Positions 7,609 through 16,821 of a stretch of 64,000 nucleotides of DNA are shown piece after piece. How positions within the stretch are numbered: position 1 is the first letter of the stretch; the number at the start of each line of letters is the position of its first letter. A model generated the notes under the pieces. That model made no database searches. It worked only from the letters and a program-made list of their open reading frames with translations, and was not told the origin of the DNA. Source of the stretch: Crystallibacter sulfonylureivorans_A (lineage in GTDB: Bacteria > Actinomycetota > Actinomycetes > Actinomycetales > Micrococcaceae). The stretch covers positions 1-64,000 of the forward strand of contig NZ_JBLKRT010000003.1 in NCBI RefSeq assembly GCF_047607445.1, read 5' to 3'. A program made the translations under genes and the position numbers.

Positions 7609-9901
7609 AGGCTGTGATTTCGTAGAGCGTGGCGCTGCCGTGGGAGGCGATGCGGCGGAAGCCGTGCGAGAAGTCAATGTTGTGGAAGCCCGGCCACTGG
7701 TGCTTGGCGCTGTGCTGGTAGCCGCGGACCGGCTGGTCGTCGTAGAGGTAGGTGGCGCCGGTGCTCCGGAGCGCCGGGCAGACGCGGGGATCGGACCCGA
7801 TGTTGCGGAAATGCTGGCGCAGATAGTCCTTGTCCTTGCTGCCCGCGCTGCTGACATTCTGGAAGTAGACGGTTTGATGGCCGGTGAGGGAGTAGATGTA
7901 CGGCAGGCCGTTGAACGGGTCGCCAATGACGACGGCGCCTGCGGGCAGCAACGGCCCGAGCGAGCGGATGAAGTCCTGCTCGTCGCCCATCAGCGCCCGG
8001 CCGTCATGGTGCTGGGTGATGCCGTAGCGGATGGAGGCCGTGTCAACGCGTACGTCGTGCCGGAAGGCGCCGGTGGACACGAAGACCGCGGCCAGGACAG
8101 CGAAAGCCAGCCCGGCCGTTGCCAGTTGTTGGCGGTCGGGGCGGGCGTGGGTGTCTGGAGGAACGTTGGTGGAGGCGCGGGCGCCGGTTGGGGCGCGAGC
8201 GCCGGTGCGGCCGCGGCGCGGGCGGATGAGTCGCACCAGCAACGTGCACAACTGATCCAGCGCCAGCGCGGCGAAGACCACGGCGAAGATGTGGACCAGC
8301 GGCGCGATCCTCGGCGGGTCGGTGTACCAGAAGCCGGTCAGCCACCGGAACGGATTGTCTTCCGGCCCCGCCGCCAAGATGAACAGCACGACGGCGGCCG
8401 CCATCCCCGCCACCGCCGGCCACGTTCTGGCGGTGAAGCAGGCCAGCAGTGCGCCGCAGACCATCAGGATGCCGACAACGACGGCGTAGCTTCCCGGGAC
8501 GGCATCGGCGCTGGCCGGCTGGCGCGGCAGGTCGAAGACCAACCACACCAGGGCGTCCTCCCAGCCCGCTGTGCGGCCGCGCGGATAGGACATCACTGCG
8601 GCCAGAAGCTGGGACTGGGTCAGCAGGACGACGACGCCGACCGCTGCCGCGGCGAGCGCACTGACCGTTACAACGAACTGCTTGCGATGACTGCGCCACA
8701 GGCGGAGGAGCCCCAGGACTGCCACGCGGATGAGGTAGACGCCGCCGAGTACCAGCAGGCTGGCAAGGGCCGAGGGATGAATCCAGGCGGCTCCGAAGGT
8801 GACCATCGCGAGTGCGGCGAGGTCCGCCGTCGTCCTTCTCCGGGGGGCCCGTGTCTGGGAAAGTCCGACGGCGACGACGACGGCGCCGGTTCCGGCATCG
8901 GTGTCGGCGTCGGATCGGGGTCCGGGGGAGGCGCCGGCGCCGGGTGGAGTGCCCGGGGCAGGAGCGATATCGGGTTGCGTGCCGGGGGCAGGGGAAGCAT
9001 CAGCGTAGACGTCGGGTTGCGTGCCTGGAGCAGATTCGGAGTCAGCCGCGGTGCCGGCATCAACAGTGCGGCCGGCGGTCGGAGCGACAGCGCCGGGTAG
9101 CCGGTACTGCAGTTCGATGCCGAGGGCGAGGATGGCCGGCAGCAGGGCCACCGCGAAGCTGTTGGGCCACTGGCCGGCGCGGAACATCTGGACCAGTGGG
9201 AAGGCCAGCATCGACGACGCGATCAGCGGCGTCAGCACCCAAACCAACGGGCGGCTTGGGAACAAGGCGCGGGCGAGCAGCGCGAGCGAGGTCGGCCACA
9301 CCACGCAGCCGATGATCAGGCAGGACAAATTCCCCGCCGTCACCACGTCTCCCGGTATCAAGGACACCATGGCGTGCCAGCCTGCGGGATAGAACGACGG
9401 CGGTGCGCCTCCGAAGATCGGCCAGATGCTCCACGGGCTGGCCTGGCCGTTCTGCTTGATCCATTGCAGGACGTTGACGTGGTAGGTCGGGTCCCAGGCC
9501 TGCGACACCCGGTCGATGGACCCCATGGCCTGGATCATCACCGAGCCCAGGATCAGAGCCGTGATCGCCAACGACGCCGCCATCATCCACTTGACTGCGC
9601 GCGGCACTGCAAGGACGGGAGCTTCGGGCGGGTTGATGGCTCGGCCGGCCAACCAGCAGAGTCCAATGCCCAGCGCTGCCAGCACCGCGGCTGACAGCAG
9701 ATTCCAGCGCACGCCGGTGAGCAGGCAGGCCATTGTTCCGACCGCAGCCAAGGCGGTACCGGCCGCGGGGGCGAGAACCAGGGCACGGATCGATGGTTGC
9801 CGCAGCGCGCGGAGCGCCAGGAACCCGGGCAGGTAGAAAACGGCCAGCATGACCGCCAGTTGTCCGGCAACCGTCAGCGGGCCCATGCCAGCTTCAGCCA
9901 C
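7601..9901 (-). CDS. DUF6541-family polytopic membrane protein
   Basis: A 766-residue integral membrane protein with around a dozen hydrophobic segments starting at residue 10. The WDPTYHVNVLQWIKQNG and GGAPPSFYPAGWHAMVSLIP loops are typical of DUF6541, a family of unknown function with an architecture like lipid-dependent GT-C sugar transferases. The C-terminal third (PAGAVVIGDPFNGLPYIYSL) is an extracytoplasmic domain. Odd points are a hydrophilic Ala/Pro/Asp insertion at about residues 271-357 with repeated APGTQPD, and a second one rich in GARAPT/PPDTHARPDR. GTG 9901 is used; ATG 9886 is an alternative. Role in glycan assembly is inference only. Confidence 0.82.
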   Translation of the reverse strand: MAEAGMGPLTVAGQLAVMLAVFYLPGFLALRALRQPSIRALVLAPAAGTALAAVGTMACLLTGVRWNLLSAAVLAALGIGLCWLAGRAINPPEAPVLAVPRAVKWMMAASLAITALILGSVMIQAMGSIDRVSQAWDPTYHVNVLQWIKQNGQASPWSIWPIFGGAPPSFYPAGWHAMVSLIPGDVVTAGNLSCLIIGCVVWPTSLALLARALFPSRPLVWVLTPLIASSMLAFPLVQMFRAGQWPNSFAVALLPAILALGIELQYRLPGAVAPTAGRTVDAGTAADSESAPGTQPDVYADASPAPGTQPDIAPAPGTPPGAGASPGPRSDADTDAGTGAVVVAVGLSQTRAPRRRTTADLAALAMVTFGAAWIHPSALASLLVLGGVYLIRVAVLGLLRLWRSHRKQFVVTVSALAAAAVGVVVLLTQSQLLAAVMSYPRGRTAGWEDALVWLVFDLPRQPASADAVPGSYAVVVGILMVCGALLACFTARTWPAVAGMAAAVVLFILAAGPEDNPFRWLTGFWYTDPPRIAPLVHIFAVVFAALALDQLCTLLVRLIRPRRGRTGARAPTGARASTNVPPDTHARPDRQQLATAGLAFAVLAAVFVSTGAFRHDVRVDTASIRYGITQHHDGRALMGDEQDFIRSLGPLLPAGAVVIGDPFNGLPYIYSLTGHQTVYFQNVSSAGSKDKDYLRQHFRNIGSDPRVCPALRSTGATYLYDDQPVRGYQHSAKHQWPGFHNIDFSHGFRRIASHGSATLYEITACR

Positions 9902-10091
9902 CAGCAGTCACCGGCCGGCGAGGGCCCAGCGGCCGGTGCCGCAGCGGCGACCCGGCGTCGGCGGGACTGGCGGCTGGACATCTGGCTCCTTCCCATCCGC
10001 GTTGTTGAGGCATTCTAGTTCGGCCGGTGGGAAGTGCAGTACCTCTCGGCGGATCGTTCAAGGAACGGAAGGGGCGGGAGGCCAAAACGCA
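9902..10091. other. Upstream region of the DUF6541 gene
   Basis: Non-coding stretch between the DUF6541 start and the repeat/hairpin block to the right. It contains the short AT-rich segment near 10000-10020 (GTTGAGGCATTCTAG) where a minus-strand promoter could sit, but no confident motif is seen. Confidence 0.35.
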
Positions 10092-10125
10092 GCTGCCCGC
10101 CGGAACGGTTGTTCCGGCGGGCAGC
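10092..10125 (-). terminator. Hairpin terminator left of pepN
   Basis: Perfect 15-bp stem (10092-10106 with 10111-10125) and a 4-base loop. Read on the minus strand it is followed after a few bases by TTTT. It could end minus-strand transcription from pepN, although it lies about 220 bases past the pepN stop. Confidence 0.6.
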
Positions 10126-10141
10126 GTTGTTGACCGTATCG

Positions 10142-10322
10142 TTGGTCGACCAAGGCCGCTTGCGGCCGCGTGGAGACCCGCCCTCGGCTTTGGGTCTCCA
10201 CGCGCTCGCTGGCGCTCGCTTGGTCGACCACCGGCAAAGCCTTGGTCGACCACCGGGACCGGACGCGGGAGCGCTAAGCGGCGCATCGCGGAGCGAGGAA
10301 CGAGCGACGTGTCTAAGCCGCG
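10142..10322. repeat. Palindromic repeat element with three TTGGTCGACCA boxes
   Basis: Three near-identical palindromes, TTGGTCGACCAA at 10142-10153 and TTGGTCGACCAC at 10220-10231 and 10242-10253. They flank a perfect 12-bp hairpin (10168-10179 with 10192-10203) and a GCGCTCGCT direct repeat. The right part (10265-10322) is rich in GCGCTAAGCG/CGCGGAGCG/AGCCGCG inverted pieces. No open frame is convincing. It looks like a small dispersed intergenic element (MITE- or REP-like). Confidence 0.6.
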
Positions 10323-10346
10323 TGCGGTCCCGTGGCCGGCGGAGGG

Positions 10347-12908
10347 TTAGCGGTCGGCGGCTTGGGCTTTTAGGGCGCGGACTACGCCGTCGCGGTTTTC
10401 CAGCACTAGACGGCGCAGCGCGGGGGAGCGGTCCGCCAGCTTCTCCAGCCAGGCATCCGTGGCGTCCACGGTGGCCTGGGTGGTCAGCTGCGTCGGGTAG
10501 AGCCCCACCACGATCTGCTGCGAGAGCTCGTGCGTGCGCGTGTTCCAGATGTCTTCGATGGCGTCGAAGTACTGCGCCGCGAAGGGCTCCAGCAGGGCGG
10601 TGTCATGCACGCGGGTGAAGCCGGCGATGACCGACTGCTGGGTGGCGTTGGGCAGATCGCCCTTGACCACCACGGCGTCCCACGCCGCCGCCTTCGCTGC
10701 GGCGGTCGGGATGGCGGCCTGGGCCAACGCCGCGGCACGCTGGCCGGTGGCAGTGTGGTCGCGCTCCAGTTCGGCGTCGATCTCGGCCTGGCCGAAGCGT
10801 CCGCCGGCTACCAGCGAGGTGAGCAGTTCCCAGCGCAGGTCCGCGTCCACGGTCAGTCCGTCCAGCGTCCGCCCGCCGTCCAGCAGCGCGGCGACGATGT
10901 CCAGCTGCTCTTCGGTCTGCGCGTGCACGGCGAAGGCCTTGGCGAACTGCAGCTGTGAGTCGGACCCGGCGGCTGCATCTCCGGCCAGTTCCCAGAGCCG
11001 GTCCGCCGCGGCGATGGTCAGCCGCTTACGGTCGTCCGGGTTCACGTAGAAGGCCAGCGTGGTGGCCAGCTGGCGCAGCAGCACCAGCACCACGGAGGAG
11101 TCGGTCTCGTAGGCGATGTTGTTCAGCACCAGCTCCACGTACTCGCGGGCCGGGGTCTCGCCGTCGCGGGTGGCGTCCCAGGCCGAGGCCAGCACCAGGG
11201 TGCGCGGCAGCGACGCGGTGAAGTCCTTCAGGTGGGCCTTGGAGGTGGCCAGCGAGGCTTCGTCCATGCGGATCTTGGCGTAGGCCAGGTCGTCGTCGTT
11301 GAGCAGTACCAGAGCGGGACGGGCCAGCCCGGCCAGCTGCGGCACCTCGGTGCGCTCGCCGTCCACGTCCAGTTCCTCACGGTGCGTGCGCACCAACTTG
11401 CCCGCCTGATCCAGGTTGTAGAAGCCGACGGCGAGGCGGTGCGGCCGGATGGTCGGATGGCCCTCCGGCGCAGACTGGAGGATCGCAAACGAAGTGATGG
11501 CACCGCCGTCGTCGGTTGAAATCTCCGCGCGGAGGGTGTTCACGCCGGCGGTTTCCAGCCACTTGGCGGACCAGTCCTTCAGGTCGCGGCCGCTGGAGGC
11601 CTCCAGTTCGCCGAGCAGGTCGGCCAGCTCGGTATTGGCCCAGGCATGCTTGCCGAAGTACTCACGCACGCCGGCCATGAACTCCTCCTGGCCCACCCAC
11701 GCCACCAGTTGGCGCAGTACCGAGGCGCCCTTGGCATAGGTGATGCCGTCGAAGTTGACCTGCACGTCCTCCAGATCCTTGATCTCCGCGGTGATCGGGT
11801 GCGTGGAGGGCAGCTGGTCCTGCCGGTAGGCCCAGGACTTCTCCATCGACGCGAACGTGGTCCACGCGTTCGTGTACTCGGTGGCTTCGGCGGCGGCCAG
11901 CGTGGACATGAACTCGGCGAAGGACTCGTTCAGCCACAGGTCGTTCCACCAGCGCATGGTGACCAGGTCGCCGAACCACATGTGCGCCAGCTCGTGCAGC
12001 ACGGTGATGGCCCGGCGCTCCACCATGGCGTTGGTGGGGCGGGAACGGAACACGTAGTTTTCCAGGAAGGTGACCGCGCCGGCGTTCTCCATGGCTCCGG
12101 CGTTGAACTCCGGGACGAACAGCTGGTCGTACTTGGCGAACGGGTACGGGGTGCCGAACTGCTTTTCATAGAACTCGAAGCCCTGCCGGGTGAGCGTGAA
12201 GATGTTCTCGGCGTCCATGTACTGCATCAGCGACTTGCGCGCGAACACGCCCAGCGGGATGGTGCGGCCGTCGGAGCTGGTCAGCTCGCTGCGCACGGAT
12301 TGGTACGGGCCGGCGATCAGCGCGGTGATGTAGGAGGAGATCCGCGGGGTGGGCTGGAATGCCCAGGTGGCGGCAGCCCCGCCGTCGTCCGTGGAACCGA
12401 CGTGCTGCGGCGTCGGGGTGGGGGAGTTGGAGATGACGTCCCAGTGCGACGGCGCGGTGACGGTGAAGCGGAAGGCCGCCTTCAGGTCCGGCTGCTCGAA
12501 CACGGCGAACATGCGGCGCGAGTCGGGGACCTCGAACTGGCTGTACAGGTAGACCTCGTTGTCCACCGGGTCCACGAAGCGGTGCAGGCCTTCGCCGGTA
12601 TTCATGTACAGCGCGTCCGCGTCGATCACCAGCACGTTGTGCTCGGCCAGAGTGGGCAGCTGGATGCGCACGCCGTCGGACACCTCGGCCGGGTCCAGTT
12701 CCGTGCCGTTGAGCGTGACCGAGTGGACGGTGTCCGTGACGGCGTCGATGAAGGTGGAGCCGCCCGCGATGGCGGTAAAGGTGACCACGGTGCGCGAGCC
12801 GAAAACCTTGGCGCCGCGGGTGAGGTCCAGCGTGACGTCGTACGACTCGACGTTGAGCAGTTCGGCGCGGGCCCGCGCTTCGTCACGGGTGAGATTCAAA
12901 CCTGGCAA
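10347..12908 (-). CDS. pepN: Aminopeptidase N (M1 zinc metallopeptidase)
   Basis: 853 residues, normal for actinobacterial PepN, which removes N-terminal amino acids from cytosolic peptides. The substrate-anchoring GAMEN motif is at 271-275, and the zinc site is HELAH (305-309) with the third ligand Glu328 (WLNESFAEF). The ERAP1-like C-terminal domain ends at VRALKAQAAD. The TTG at 12908 is chosen because GGAGG lies 5 bases upstream and the product then begins LPGLNLTRDEARARAEL as in relatives; upstream codons are not conserved-looking. It corresponds to Rv2467 at one end of the conserved block. Confidence 0.95.
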   Translation of the reverse strand: MPGLNLTRDEARARAELLNVESYDVTLDLTRGAKVFGSRTVVTFTAIAGGSTFIDAVTDTVHSVTLNGTELDPAEVSDGVRIQLPTLAEHNVLVIDADALYMNTGEGLHRFVDPVDNEVYLYSQFEVPDSRRMFAVFEQPDLKAAFRFTVTAPSHWDVISNSPTPTPQHVGSTDDGGAAATWAFQPTPRISSYITALIAGPYQSVRSELTSSDGRTIPLGVFARKSLMQYMDAENIFTLTRQGFEFYEKQFGTPYPFAKYDQLFVPEFNAGAMENAGAVTFLENYVFRSRPTNAMVERRAITVLHELAHMWFGDLVTMRWWNDLWLNESFAEFMSTLAAAEATEYTNAWTTFASMEKSWAYRQDQLPSTHPITAEIKDLEDVQVNFDGITYAKGASVLRQLVAWVGQEEFMAGVREYFGKHAWANTELADLLGELEASSGRDLKDWSAKWLETAGVNTLRAEISTDDGGAITSFAILQSAPEGHPTIRPHRLAVGFYNLDQAGKLVRTHREELDVDGERTEVPQLAGLARPALVLLNDDDLAYAKIRMDEASLATSKAHLKDFTASLPRTLVLASAWDATRDGETPAREYVELVLNNIAYETDSSVVLVLLRQLATTLAFYVNPDDRKRLTIAAADRLWELAGDAAAGSDSQLQFAKAFAVHAQTEEQLDIVAALLDGGRTLDGLTVDADLRWELLTSLVAGGRFGQAEIDAELERDHTATGQRAAALAQAAIPTAAAKAAAWDAVVVKGDLPNATQQSVIAGFTRVHDTALLEPFAAQYFDAIEDIWNTRTHELSQQIVVGLYPTQLTTQATVDATDAWLEKLADRSPALRRLVLENRDGVVRALKAQAADR

Positions 12909-13100
12909 GATCGCCTCCAGAAGTACGGGTGTCCTTGGGGAAGGACGGGTCGGTAGTGCCGGGAATCTGAAAGAACCCTTGCACAATGTGGTCATTCTCT
13001 CACCGTGATGGGCGGCGGCGCAGCAGTTGTGGGAAAAAGGCGAATAGTTTCGGTTCTGTGTCCTCCCGGACGGGTTCTGTGTCCGTGCGGACCATGTGTG

Positions 13101-14699
13101 TCAGCCGGCGAGTACTTTGGTCCAGCCGGTGACATAGCTGGTCTCATCGAACCGCTTCAGGGTTTCGCGGCTTGCCTGGGCCATCCGCGAGCGCAGCTCC
13201 GGGTCCCGCATCAGCTCCAGGATGCCCTCCGCCAGCGCCTGCCGGTCGCCGAACGGCACCAGGAAGCCATTCGTGCCGTGGCGGATCACATCCCGCGGAC
13301 CGTAGTTGGCGTCGTAGGCGGCGACCGGGACGCCGAAAGACATGCTCTCCAGCAGGATCAGCGGGAAGCCTTCGGAGGCCGATGTCAGCAGCGTGGCGCA
13401 GGCGGTGGCGTAAAGATCGGCCGGGTTGTTGGTGAAGGGCGGAAAGTCGACGGCGGCGCCGAGGCCCAGTTCGTCGACGAGCGCCCGGATGGTGTTTTCC
13501 TCTTCATCCCCGTAGCCGAAGCCGAAGAGCTCCAGCCGGGCCTGGGGGTTGCCGGCCCGCACCAGGGCGAAGACCTGGATGGCCTCGTCCACGCGCTTCT
13601 TGGGGTGCAGCCGGGCCACCATGACCAGCCGGTTGGGGTCGATGGCGGGGCTGCTGGGTCCGGGGACGGTGGCCTCGGCATCGGGGCTGATCGCGACAGG
13701 CTGGTCAGGCTGTGCCGGCGGAGCCAGCTGCCCGATGGTGTACAGCCGGTCGGGATGGCCAAACTCCTTGGCGATGTCCTCGCGCTGCGCGTCGGTGTGT
13801 AGGACGAGTCCGTCCCAGCGGTCCAGGTGCTCCAGCAGCCTGCGCCAGTTGCGGCTGACGCCCGAGCCCACCACGTACGGCGGTTCCAAATGGTTGCTGT
13901 GCACGGCCGCGATGCGCCGCAGGTTAGGGTGCCGGACGCTGCTCACCACGTCGTCCAGCGTCTGGCCGGGCAGGTTGTTCAGGTTCTCGCGGAATTCGGA
14001 CGTGAGCACCGGAGCGTCCTCCTCCGCCAGCAGGTGTTCGAACGCATGCCGGTAGAGCTCGGCCGGATCCGCGAAGGTGAGGGCATCGCCGTCGTCGTGC
14101 GGCACGCCGTCGAACAGGTAGCTGCGTCCCCATCTGGGCGAGCCGGGATGCTGCGTGATGGTCAGGAAGCAGTCGCCGTTGCGGCCGATCAGGCGCTGCG
14201 CCGTGGGCGTTTTGGACGCCTCCGTGAAATGCTGCACCAACTTCAGCCGGCCCTGTTCGTCCATGTCGTCGCGGCGGAGCCGGGCGCGATTCGGGGCCAG
14301 CAGTTCGACGGCGCCGACCGCCCCTTCGGGCTGGAACCGGACGTAGTACTCCTGGACCCCGTCGCGGAAGTATCCAAAGGCCAGGCCGGAGGCGCCGACC
14401 GGAACAATGTCATAGTCGTCCTCGGGCGGGGGGCGGACGGGCTCGCGGGTATCGGGCTCGGGGCTGGGATCCAGCCCGTAGAGGACGCTGCGGACCTGGA
14501 CGTCCGAGTGGAGATGGCCCTCCGCCTTGAGAACGGCTACTTCGCTGGCCAGCCGGTACTGCAGCCCCAAGACCTCGATCCAGATCTCTTCTGCGGCGCC
14601 GTGCTTGGCCAGCGTGTTGGCCCGGGTGCGCACCGCCTTGACCAAGCCCCCGCGCTTGAGGGCCAAGGTGTTGACGGGGAAATGGATAGTGCGCGTCAC
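13101..14699 (-). CDS. GT4 glycosyltransferase, TagE/TarM-like
   Basis: 532 residues. The N-terminal half carries the extra beta-rich domain typical of poly(glycerol phosphate) glucosyltransferases and Gtf-like enzymes, starting at IHFPVNTLALKRGGLVKAV. The C-terminal GT4 half has ARLHPKKRVDEAIQVF, LELFGFGYGDEE and the donor site SASEGFPLILLESMSFGVP followed by DANYGPRDVIRHGTNGFLVP, the latter almost diagnostic of the TagE/TarM group. It probably adds glucose or another hexose to a polyol-phosphate or surface protein acceptor in the cytoplasm; the acceptor is unknown. It stands alone between pepN and a glutaminase gene. Confidence 0.86.
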   Translation of the reverse strand: MTRTIHFPVNTLALKRGGLVKAVRTRANTLAKHGAAEEIWIEVLGLQYRLASEVAVLKAEGHLHSDVQVRSVLYGLDPSPEPDTREPVRPPPEDDYDIVPVGASGLAFGYFRDGVQEYYVRFQPEGAVGAVELLAPNRARLRRDDMDEQGRLKLVQHFTEASKTPTAQRLIGRNGDCFLTITQHPGSPRWGRSYLFDGVPHDDGDALTFADPAELYRHAFEHLLAEEDAPVLTSEFRENLNNLPGQTLDDVVSSVRHPNLRRIAAVHSNHLEPPYVVGSGVSRNWRRLLEHLDRWDGLVLHTDAQREDIAKEFGHPDRLYTIGQLAPPAQPDQPVAISPDAEATVPGPSSPAIDPNRLVMVARLHPKKRVDEAIQVFALVRAGNPQARLELFGFGYGDEEENTIRALVDELGLGAAVDFPPFTNNPADLYATACATLLTSASEGFPLILLESMSFGVPVAAYDANYGPRDVIRHGTNGFLVPFGDRQALAEGILELMRDPELRSRMAQASRETLKRFDETSYVTGWTKVLAG

Positions 14700-14823
14700 G
14701 CTCGCATCCTGTCGGGACGGTTGCCGCTATTGTGGCGGGTCAGCCCGGCGTGAGTAAAGAGGGCCGACGACGGCGGAAGGCCCCCGGACGCCGGGCGCCG
14801 GGCTAACCTCGACGGCGCCGGCG

Positions 14824-16620
14824 TCAGCCCTCGTCGGCCGCCGGGGCCAGCTCGTGCCGCTCCGCGGCGATGTCCACCAGCCGTTCGGCCAAGAGTAGTG
14901 CGGTCAGCGGATGCTCCTGCCGCAGGCGGACGTAGTTATCCGGCGTCAGCAGTTCCACTGTGGTTTTTCCTTCGGCGTGCACCCGGGCCCGAGGCGGCGC
15001 GTCGCCGCTACCGCCGAGCCGTCCGAAGCTGGTACCCGCCGTGTACAGCGAGGCACGGGTTCCTGCGGCGTTCGTTCCTGCGGCGTTCGGGGAGACGCGG
15101 GCTTGCCCCGCCATGACCAGGAACAGGCCTTCGCTTGTTCCGTCAACTCCAGTCACAGGCTCTCCGTCGTCGTACGTTTGCCCTTCCAGATAATCCGCGA
15201 GCGCCGCGCGCACCTCGGTGGGCATTCCGTCGGTTACGGGATGGTCGGACAGTTGCAGTTCACTGGCTCGGTGCTTCACGCCGTAGCGTTCGATGAGGTG
15301 GTCCTCGCACCAGTGCGCGGCGGCGTCCACCGACGGGAAGCTCGTGTTCGGATTGGCCGCGCCGGCCGGACTTCCTGGCACGGGTGCCAGCAATCGGCCA
15401 GGGTCGACGAAGGCCAGCCGGGCGGGGTCGGAGGCTTCCTGCAACCGCAGAAACAGGGCCCTGATGCGGCTGCTGATCTTGTCCAAGCGGCTGATGTCGA
15501 TCACCACAACGTCATGGCTTGCTGCCAGTTCGGACCCCAGCTGGATGACCGTTTCGGCCTCCGGAAAGAGCATATCGCCGTGGACCTCGAGGAACCTCGC
15601 TTCGTGTCCATGTTTGGCCAGGACCGATTGTTCCCGGGCGGGCCGGATACGCGGCGACGGCCTCTCAGCCAGGCTGTAGTCGGCGCGAATCGTCGAGCGC
15701 GCGCTGCGGGCGGCGTGGATGAAGTGCAGTCCCAGGTCCTCCGAGAGCTGGCGGCAGGCCTCGGTGCCGCGGACGCTGTTGCCGTGCTGGTCCAGCCGCG
15801 GGGAGAACACGGCAAGCCCCAACTGGCCGGGCAGTGCGGCCAGGATCCCGCCGCTGATACCGCTCTTGGCCGGCAGCCCGATGCCGGCCACCCAGTCGCC
15901 GGCGTCGTTGTACATGCCGCAGGTCGTCATCACGCTCAGCACGTGCTCTGCTATCCCCGGGGCGAGAACCTCCTCGCCGGTGAGTGGGTTCGTCCCGCGG
16001 TTGGCCAGGGTGGCGGCCATGACACCCAGATCCCGGCACGTGACGCCGATCGAGCACTGCCGGAAATACAGATCCAGGGCGGCCTCGGTGTCATGCTCGA
16101 TCACGCCCTGGCTTTTCAGCAGGTAGGCAATGGCTCGGTTGCGGTCGCCCGTACGCCGGGCAGATTCGTACACCGTTGGGTTCATAGTCAGATCGCGTCC
16201 CGCGGCGGCCGAATACATCTGCCGCAGCTGCTCGAAGGCATCGTCGCCGTAGTGGCCGGCAACCAGCGAGGCGGCTGCGAGGGCCCCGGCGTTGATCAGC
16301 GCGTTCCGCGGCCGGCCGGTATCTGCCTCCAGGCTGATTTCGTTGTAGGCGTCCCCGGAGGGCTCCACATCGATCTTCTCCCTGACGCGCTGGTAGCCGT
16401 GGGCGGCCAGCGCCATGCCGTAGGTGAAGGGCTTGGAGATCGACTGGATGGAGAATTCGGACCGAGTGTCGCCGGCTTCGTAGGTGTACCCGTCGGCCAT
16501 GGTCATGCTTAGCCCGAGCAGGTCCGGATCCGCCACGCCGAGCTCCTCCGGCTCGCCGGCCAGGGTTCCTGCACTGTTGCTGGCCAGACCGGCGAGGATG
16601 GACTCAAGGTTATCGCTCAT
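14824..16620 (-). CDS. glsA: Glutaminase A fused to STAS and cyclic-nucleotide-binding-like domains
   Basis: 598 residues. Residues about 5-300 are a serine-dependent beta-lactamase-fold glutaminase (glutamine to glutamate plus ammonia) with the catalytic SISK motif (Ser60, Lys63), GRPRNALINAGAL, and VAGIGLPAKSGISGG. Residues about 340-410 resemble a STAS domain (VVVIDISRLDKISSRIR). Residues about 470-590 look like a CNB (cNMP-binding-like) beta-barrel with GLFLVMAGQARV and a helical end. Most bacterial GlsA are about 310 residues. An AANAAGT-like Asn-Ala repeat interrupts the CNB barrel (SPNAAGTNAAGTRASLY). Start 16620 has GGAG six bases upstream. The extra domains suggest control of ammonia release by a partner or ligand; this is inference. 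Confidence 0.9.
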   Translation of the reverse strand: MSDNLESILAGLASNSAGTLAGEPEELGVADPDLLGLSMTMADGYTYEAGDTRSEFSIQSISKPFTYGMALAAHGYQRVREKIDVEPSGDAYNEISLEADTGRPRNALINAGALAAASLVAGHYGDDAFEQLRQMYSAAAGRDLTMNPTVYESARRTGDRNRAIAYLLKSQGVIEHDTEAALDLYFRQCSIGVTCRDLGVMAATLANRGTNPLTGEEVLAPGIAEHVLSVMTTCGMYNDAGDWVAGIGLPAKSGISGGILAALPGQLGLAVFSPRLDQHGNSVRGTEACRQLSEDLGLHFIHAARSARSTIRADYSLAERPSPRIRPAREQSVLAKHGHEARFLEVHGDMLFPEAETVIQLGSELAASHDVVVIDISRLDKISSRIRALFLRLQEASDPARLAFVDPGRLLAPVPGSPAGAANPNTSFPSVDAAAHWCEDHLIERYGVKHRASELQLSDHPVTDGMPTEVRAALADYLEGQTYDDGEPVTGVDGTSEGLFLVMAGQARVSPNAAGTNAAGTRASLYTAGTSFGRLGGSGDAPPRARVHAEGKTTVELLTPDNYVRLRQEHPLTALLLAERLVDIAAERHELAPAADEG

Positions 16621-16821
16621 CACTTGCTCCATAGGGGCACACTATCGACGGCGGACGTGCGGCGACAGCGAACATCGCGCCGTCGACGCTCCTCTGATTG
16701 CACGAGCGCGGCCTGTTCCCGGCTGCGGATGCTCAGGATTGGCTCAATCCCTTGTGCTTTAAGTGTCGGGGCTGACAAAGTAGTTTGCAGTACAAAGTGG
16801 TTTGGCAGCGGAGGTATCTCG

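Noticed and set aside
7514..9100. A 528-residue plus-strand frame opposite the DUF6541 gene
   Set aside because: Gly/Arg/Asp-rich shadow of a gene with clear membrane segments on the minus strand.
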